Assembly (NCBI GenBank): GCA_937911935.1
Contig: CALDQH010000085.1
Location: 1-8,494, forward strand
Length of the DNA stretch: 8,494 bases
Direction of reading: 5' to 3'
Source of the DNA: an uncultured Bacteroidales bacterium
GTDB taxonomy: Bacteria; Bacteroidota; Bacteroidia; Bacteroidales; Paludibacteraceae
Below, one piece after another: positions 6,052 to 8,494 of the stretch. Numbering within the stretch: the first letter of the stretch is position 1; each line of letters starts with the position of its first letter. The notes beneath the pieces were generated by a model that had not been told where the DNA came from, did not search any database, and worked only from the letters and a program-made list of their open reading frames with translations. Made by a program: the position numbers and the translations under genes.

Positions 6052-6086
6052 CAAATGTATCGTTTTTCTTTTAGTTAGGCAACAAA
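6052..6086 (-). promoter_or_regulatory. Promoter of the leu/cim operon, Bacteroidota consensus
   Basis: The minus strand carries TACATTTG (6059-6052), an exact match to the -7 consensus TAnnTTTG. A -33 TTG (6082-6080) lies 20 bp upstream and is preceded by TTTG (6086-6083). Transcription should start near 6045, leaving a short 5' end before the leader-peptide ATG at 6029. Confidence 0.8.
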
Positions 6087-6128
6087 TTATTAAAAAAATT
6101 ACAGAAAAATTTACAAACTCAAAAATGG

Positions 6129-6494
6129 CTATACCCCTAAAACAATATCTGCATCTATGTTTAATACCTCACTAATTTTTCTTGCAACCGAAAGCGTTGG
6201 TTCTACTTTACCATTTAAATACTCACTAACCCTTGATGGACTAATGCCTAACTTTTCTGCCAATTTTTTTTGATTTAATCCCATTTCGTACATACGAAGC
6301 TTAATTACCTCTATCAACGTAGGTTTGCCTATGGCAAAATGTTCGTCTGAGTAATCTGCCACTAAATTAGAAAGCAAGTCTAATTCAATGTACTGAGGGC
6401 TATATGTAGGGGTATCTTCATTTACAACTTGTAGCAATTCTTCTACACGCTCTACCGCCCAATCGTATTGTTGTTTTGTTTCTATCTTGGTCAT
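6129..6494 (-). CDS. higA: HigA-type antitoxin, XRE-family helix-turn-helix
   Basis: A 121-residue protein with an N-terminal helical segment (1-50, starting TKIETKQQYDWAVERVEELL, typical of HigA) and an XRE-type HTH at ~60-118. The HTH contains NQKKLAEKLGISPSRVSEYLNGK and the PTLSVARKISEVLNID helix. It would neutralise the toxin encoded just upstream and bind the pair's own promoter. The ATG follows the toxin stop after only 2 nt, indicating coupled translation. The toxin-first order is usual for higBA. The stop at 6129 is 43 bp upstream of the -33 element of the leu/cim promoter, and no terminator is visible between them, so some TA transcripts may run into the leader region. Confidence 0.88.
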   Translation of the reverse strand: MTKIETKQQYDWAVERVEELLQVVNEDTPTYSPQYIELDLLSNLVADYSDEHFAIGKPTLIEVIKLRMYEMGLNQKKLAEKLGISPSRVSEYLNGKVEPTLSVARKISEVLNIDADIVLGV

Positions 6495-6496
6495 TA

Positions 6497-6793
6497 TTAT
6501 ATATTTTGTATGTCCGAAATTTTATCATATTCTGCATGCGTACCAATAAATCGAATGTACACAAATTGCGGTGTAAATCTTATAATAGCAATTAAACGAT
6601 AATCATTACCTTTTATGTTAAACACATACCTACCATTGCCTACAGCATCTACCGAGTTAAATATTGCTTTGATATCGGCAAACGAATGCCATTCTGCCCG
6701 TTTAACTTTTTCCACCCAATCTTGTAATGCGGTTCTGCTTGCTGGATGTTTTTCTATGTAATCTTTTAGAGTTTTCTCTGTAAAAATACGCAT
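6497..6793 (-). CDS. higB: HigB-family toxin, RelE-like mRNA interferase
   Basis: A 98-residue protein of the HigB_toxin family (PF09907 type), a RelE-fold ribonuclease that cleaves translated mRNA at the ribosome. Family landmarks are MRIF at the start, the AEWHSFADIKAIFNSVD segment (33-49), YVFNIKGNDYRLI (56-68) and VYIRFIGTHAEYD (78-90). The last carries the conserved His/Tyr region near the active site. Length is normal for the family and no lesion is visible. It is paired with the HigA-type gene 2 nt downstream. The promoter, with an inverted repeat between its two boxes, lies about 25 bp upstream of the ATG. Confidence 0.9.
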   Translation of the reverse strand: MRIFTEKTLKDYIEKHPASRTALQDWVEKVKRAEWHSFADIKAIFNSVDAVGNGRYVFNIKGNDYRLIAIIRFTPQFVYIRFIGTHAEYDKISDIQNI

Positions 6794-6818
6794 AAAGATA
6801 CGTCCATTAAGGTTGAAG

Positions 6819-6850
6819 CAAAGATATAAACTCCACTTTATATTTCCAAA
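6819..6850 (-). promoter_or_regulatory. higBA promoter with an inverted-repeat operator
   Basis: On the minus strand TATCTTTG (6826-6819) matches TAnnTTTG, with TTTG (6850-6847) 20 bp upstream. Between and partly over the boxes lie ATATAAA (6824-6830) and TTTATAT (6837-6843), a perfect 7-bp inverted repeat with a 6-bp spacer. Its position suits autorepression by the antitoxin or the toxin-antitoxin complex. Confidence 0.7.
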
Positions 6851-6883
6851 TTATAGAATATTATTTTGAAACACAAAACAACA

Positions 6884-7342
6884 CTACCAATAATCTAATT
6901 GATTAACACGCTGATTTACAGCATAACCTCGTAGCAAATATTCTTTCAATACTTTGTTGGCCCATTGACGGAATTGTGTTCCACATATGCTTTTAACGCG
7001 ATAACCTACCGAGATGATGACATCTAGATTATACAAAACAAGGTCTTTTAACTGAGTTTTATTGGCAATAGCTCCATGTTGAGTGGTATGTGCAAAATTT
7101 GCACATACCACTTTGGGGTCAAGTTCTCCTTCTTTAAAACAATTCTTTATATGTCTTCCAATCACAGTTCTGTCTCTTTCAAACAATTCGGCTATTTGTT
7201 GTTGTGTTAACCACACTGTTTCATTTTCTAAACGAACTTCAAGACTAATTGTATCGTTAGGGCGATAAAGAATAATTTCATTCTGATTAGCATTTTGAAT
7301 GCTTTGCAACGCACTGTTGCTTTGGGAAAGGTTTTTGTTCAT
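6884..7342 (-). CDS. RhuM-family protein, probably truncated
   Basis: Residues 23-140 match the N-terminal half of RhuM-family proteins (Virulence_RhuM type): IILYRPNDTISLEVRLENETVWL, a predicted HTH in VWLTQQQIAELFERDRTVIGRHI (43-65), FKEGELDPKVVCANFAHTTQHGAI, and the strongly conserved YNLDVIISVGYRVKS and GTQFRQWANKVLKEYLLRGYAVN. Family members I know run to over 300 residues with a coiled-coil and a further domain. Here the frame stops at residue 152, just after VNQLDYW, and neither other frame continues the family afterwards. The gene is therefore either a decayed remnant or a short form. The biochemical role of RhuM proteins is unclear; they often lie near restriction or other accessory loci. 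It has its own consensus promoter. Confidence 0.75.
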   Translation of the reverse strand: MNKNLSQSNSALQSIQNANQNEIILYRPNDTISLEVRLENETVWLTQQQIAELFERDRTVIGRHIKNCFKEGELDPKVVCANFAHTTQHGAIANKTQLKDLVLYNLDVIISVGYRVKSICGTQFRQWANKVLKEYLLRGYAVNQRVNQLDYW

Positions 7343-7399
7343 AAGATTATAAAATTAAGATGAATATGTTGGCGATTTTTAGCAGCAACACCAACGTGA

Positions 7400-7430
7400 C
7401 AAAGGTAAGGATTTTAGCAAAAAAAACAAA
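7400..7430 (-). promoter_or_regulatory. Promoter of the RhuM-family gene
   Basis: On the minus strand TACCTTTG (7407-7400) matches TAnnTTTG, with TTTG (7430-7427) 19 bp upstream. The -33 box overlaps the T tract of the preceding terminator, so one gene's end and the next gene's promoter share bases. The RhuM ATG is about 57 bp further on. Confidence 0.65.
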
Positions 7431-7457
7431 GCCGCAACCATAGATTGTGATTGCGGC
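7419..7457 (-). terminator. Intrinsic terminator after the surface-protein gene
   Basis: On the minus strand GCCGCAATCA (7457-7448) pairs with TGGTTGCGGC (7440-7431), ten pairs with one G-T wobble and a 7-nt loop. It is followed by TTTGTTTTTTTT. It lies about 30 bp beyond the stop of the exported-protein gene and separates that gene from the RhuM/higBA genes. Confidence 0.9.
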
Positions 7458-7485
7458 ATAATAGCACTAACGCATTTGCAACAAG

Positions 7486-8494
7486 TTAATCCTGAACTAA
7501 GCGGACAGATTGACCATTGTAGCGACCGTAGTAGTACATGAGCGCTGCGCTCGAGTAGAAGAGAAGGGAGTTCGAGTAGTACGAGCTGTTCTCAGTGGCA
7601 GACCAATAATCGCCGTAGTGCTGCACGTAGCCGACATCGGAACCGTTGCGGCTGCCCGCAGCAGGAAGAAATACTGCACCAGAGGCCTCTAGCTTAGTCC
7701 ATTCCGAAGAACTGATGGTCTGGTAATCAGCATAATATTCTATACCGTCATTATTATGGAAACCAGATTTGAATGTCACACCACTTGGACAAATCCAATT
7801 ATCAGGCAAAAGAATCAAACCATTAACACCATTAACCTGTGCTACACCCTTTAAATTAGATGCATTTGAACGTTCATTTATTATATATTTCCATTCTTCG
7901 TAAGTCAATGTACGCCAAGTATTAGGAGCATCATTGCCAATTTTATTGACACCCCAATCTACAAAGGTTGGGTAATCTTCATAATCGGTACTATTATTTG
8001 TAGGATTATTACCGGTACCCGAACCAAACAAATCAATCCAACCATTATAAATAGCACTAATACCAGCATTATCTTCTCCTATATAATCAGTCTGATTTTG
8101 AGCGAAACGCCACTCATTATTGGCAGGATGATACTGCAAATTACCAGGCGAGAAAGTTACCGTTTTAGTAGCAGAAACTGAAAATGGCTTGGCAACGAAA
8201 GAACCAGAGCCTGGGGTTGATGGGTCTTCTGGTTGTTCTGGAGTATCAGGATTCTCGGGCATATCGGGAGTATCAGGATTCTCTGGTACATCGGGAGTAT
8301 CATTCGATGCCAACGTTACAAACTCTTTTACTGCACCAAACTCATACTGCATACCATTTAGCAACAAATAAGCGCAGTAATAGTACTTGGTATTTTCCGT
8401 TAAATCTGCAAGATTAATGCTAAAATCTTTACCCATCAGTACACTACCTTTTACCATTTGGGCTGAACGATTATTGACTTCTGCTAACAACGTA
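7486..8494 (-). CDS. Exported or surface protein with Ig/fn3-like repeat, Pro-rich linker and Fib_succ_major/FGE-like C-terminal domain (5' end missing)
   Basis: The frame is open to the right edge, so the N-terminus and any signal peptide are missing; the TTG at 8490 is an internal Leu codon, not a start. Counting from that codon, residues 1-60 end in ADLTENTKYYYCAYLLLNG...FGAVKEFVTLA, the F-G strand pattern of Bacteroidota Ig/fn3-like repeats. Residues 63-95 are a Pro/Asp/Glu linker with 9-residue repeats (PENPDTPDM, PENPDTPEQ). Residues ~100-334 begin with FSVSATKTVTFSPGNLQY and include GWIDLFGSGTG, RTLTYEEWKYI and FLPAAGSRNG. This is the repeatedly duplicated Bacteroidales domain related to Fib_succ_major and formylglycine-enzyme/C-type-lectin folds. 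It ends DYWSATENSS...GQSVRLVQD, a lectin-fold terminus typical of hypervariable binding proteins. A role in adhesion or ligand binding is inferred; no partner is visible. Confidence 0.8.
   Translation of the reverse strand, partial: TLLAEVNNRSAQMVKGSVLMGKDFSINLADLTENTKYYYCAYLLLNGMQYEFGAVKEFVTLASNDTPDVPENPDTPDMPENPDTPEQPEDPSTPGSGSFVAKPFSVSATKTVTFSPGNLQYHPANNEWRFAQNQTDYIGEDNAGISAIYNGWIDLFGSGTGNNPTNNSTDYEDYPTFVDWGVNKIGNDAPNTWRTLTYEEWKYIINERSNASNLKGVAQVNGVNGLILLPDNWICPSGVTFKSGFHNNDGIEYYADYQTISSSEWTKLEASGAVFLPAAGSRNGSDVGYVQHYGDYWSATENSSYYSNSLLFYSSAALMYYYGRYNGQSVRLVQD
7501..7650 (-). other. Candidate variable region at the 3' end of the surface-protein gene
   Basis: This segment encodes residues ~281-330 of the partial frame. 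By hand count it is about 55% GC, against about 33% for 7801-7950 in the same gene. About 28 of 50 codons end in C, including nine TAC, mixed with AAC, CTC, AGC and TCC. From residue 309 these alternate with codons that look fixed (CTT, TTC, TCG, GCA, ATG, GGT). AAC codons mutated at their first two bases would produce this pattern. The position, at the end of a lectin-fold domain, is where diversity-generating retroelements put their variable region. No template copy or reverse transcriptase is in the window. Confidence 0.45.
8240..8302. repeat. 27-bp coding tandem repeat (Pro/Asp/Glu linker)
   Basis: GGAGTATCAGGATTCTC occurs at 8240-8256 and 8267-8283, and a third partial copy (GGAGTATCA) begins at 8294. 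The period is 27 bp, equal to nine codons, and produces the PENPDTP-type linker repeats without changing the frame. Copy number could vary by slippage and lengthen or shorten the stalk. Confidence 0.8.

Noticed and set aside
7366..7395. GTTGG/CCAAC inverted repeat downstream of the RhuM promoter as an operator
   Set aside because: Five base pairs with a long spacer are within chance expectation for this length.
7497..7692. Two further open frames, one per strand, over the end of the surface-protein gene
   Set aside because: The segment is GC-rich and so lacks stops in several frames; neither translation has recognisable features, and the true frame is fixed by the conserved GQSVRLV ending.
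1..8494. tRNA, rRNA, CRISPR array, origin or attachment site
   Set aside because: No cloverleaf with CCA/TTC-loop signatures, no regularly spaced 25-40 bp repeats, and no DnaA-box cluster or integrase context was seen by eye.

Overview
The window reads as a Bacteroidota chromosome fragment, probably Bacteroidales. Three separate promoters match the Bacteroidota consensus (TTG/TTTG, 19-20 bp, TAnnTTTG). The LeuA and citramalate synthase types also fit, as does the secreted protein with a Fib_succ_major-like domain. Nearly everything lies on the minus strand and is described below in transcription order, from right to left.

Right edge (8494-7486): the 3' part of a large exported protein, with an Ig/fn3-like repeat, a Pro/Asp/Glu 9-residue repeat linker and a C-terminal lectin/FGE-like domain. 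Its last ~150 bp are GC-rich (about 55% against 33% upstream, by hand count) and built of NNC codons, like the variable region of a diversity-generating retroelement target. A strong terminator follows (7422-7457). Next come a short, probably truncated RhuM-family gene and a HigB/HigA toxin-antitoxin pair; the latter has its own promoter with an inverted-repeat operator.

Centre and left (6082-122): an amino-acid biosynthesis operon for leucine plus isoleucine precursors. A consensus promoter leads into a 21-codon leader peptide containing seven Ile codons, in two ATT-ATT-ATT runs. A strong intrinsic terminator follows, and a competing antiterminator helix contains the leader stop codon. This is a complete ribosome-mediated attenuator that I infer senses charged tRNA-Ile. 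The structural genes are a single 971-codon ORF that joins LeuA (2-isopropylmalate synthase) to LeuC (isopropylmalate isomerase large subunit), then leuD, then a Leptospira-type citramalate synthase (cimA). LeuCD can serve both the leucine branch (isopropylmalate) and the citramalate route to 2-oxobutyrate and isoleucine, which explains why an Ile-sensing leader controls leu genes. leuB is not in the window.

Two kinds of repeat run through the operon. Octanucleotide repeats of one family (CGTTTAGT / CGTTTATT / CGGTTATT) lie before leuA, at the leuD-cimA junction, and exactly at the LeuA-LeuC fusion joint. This suggests the protein linker is an old intergenic spacer. The leuC-leuD junction instead carries a 363-bp cassette: an AT-rich GIY-YIG nuclease gene bounded by perfect 26-bp inverted repeats, each able to fold into its own hairpin.

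At the far left, cimA converges on the 3' end of a plus-strand gene with a Lys/Asn-rich tail. The 573-bp gap before leuA (5556-6128) holds the leader and attenuator plus about 340 bp of repeat-like sequence between the terminator and the leuA start.
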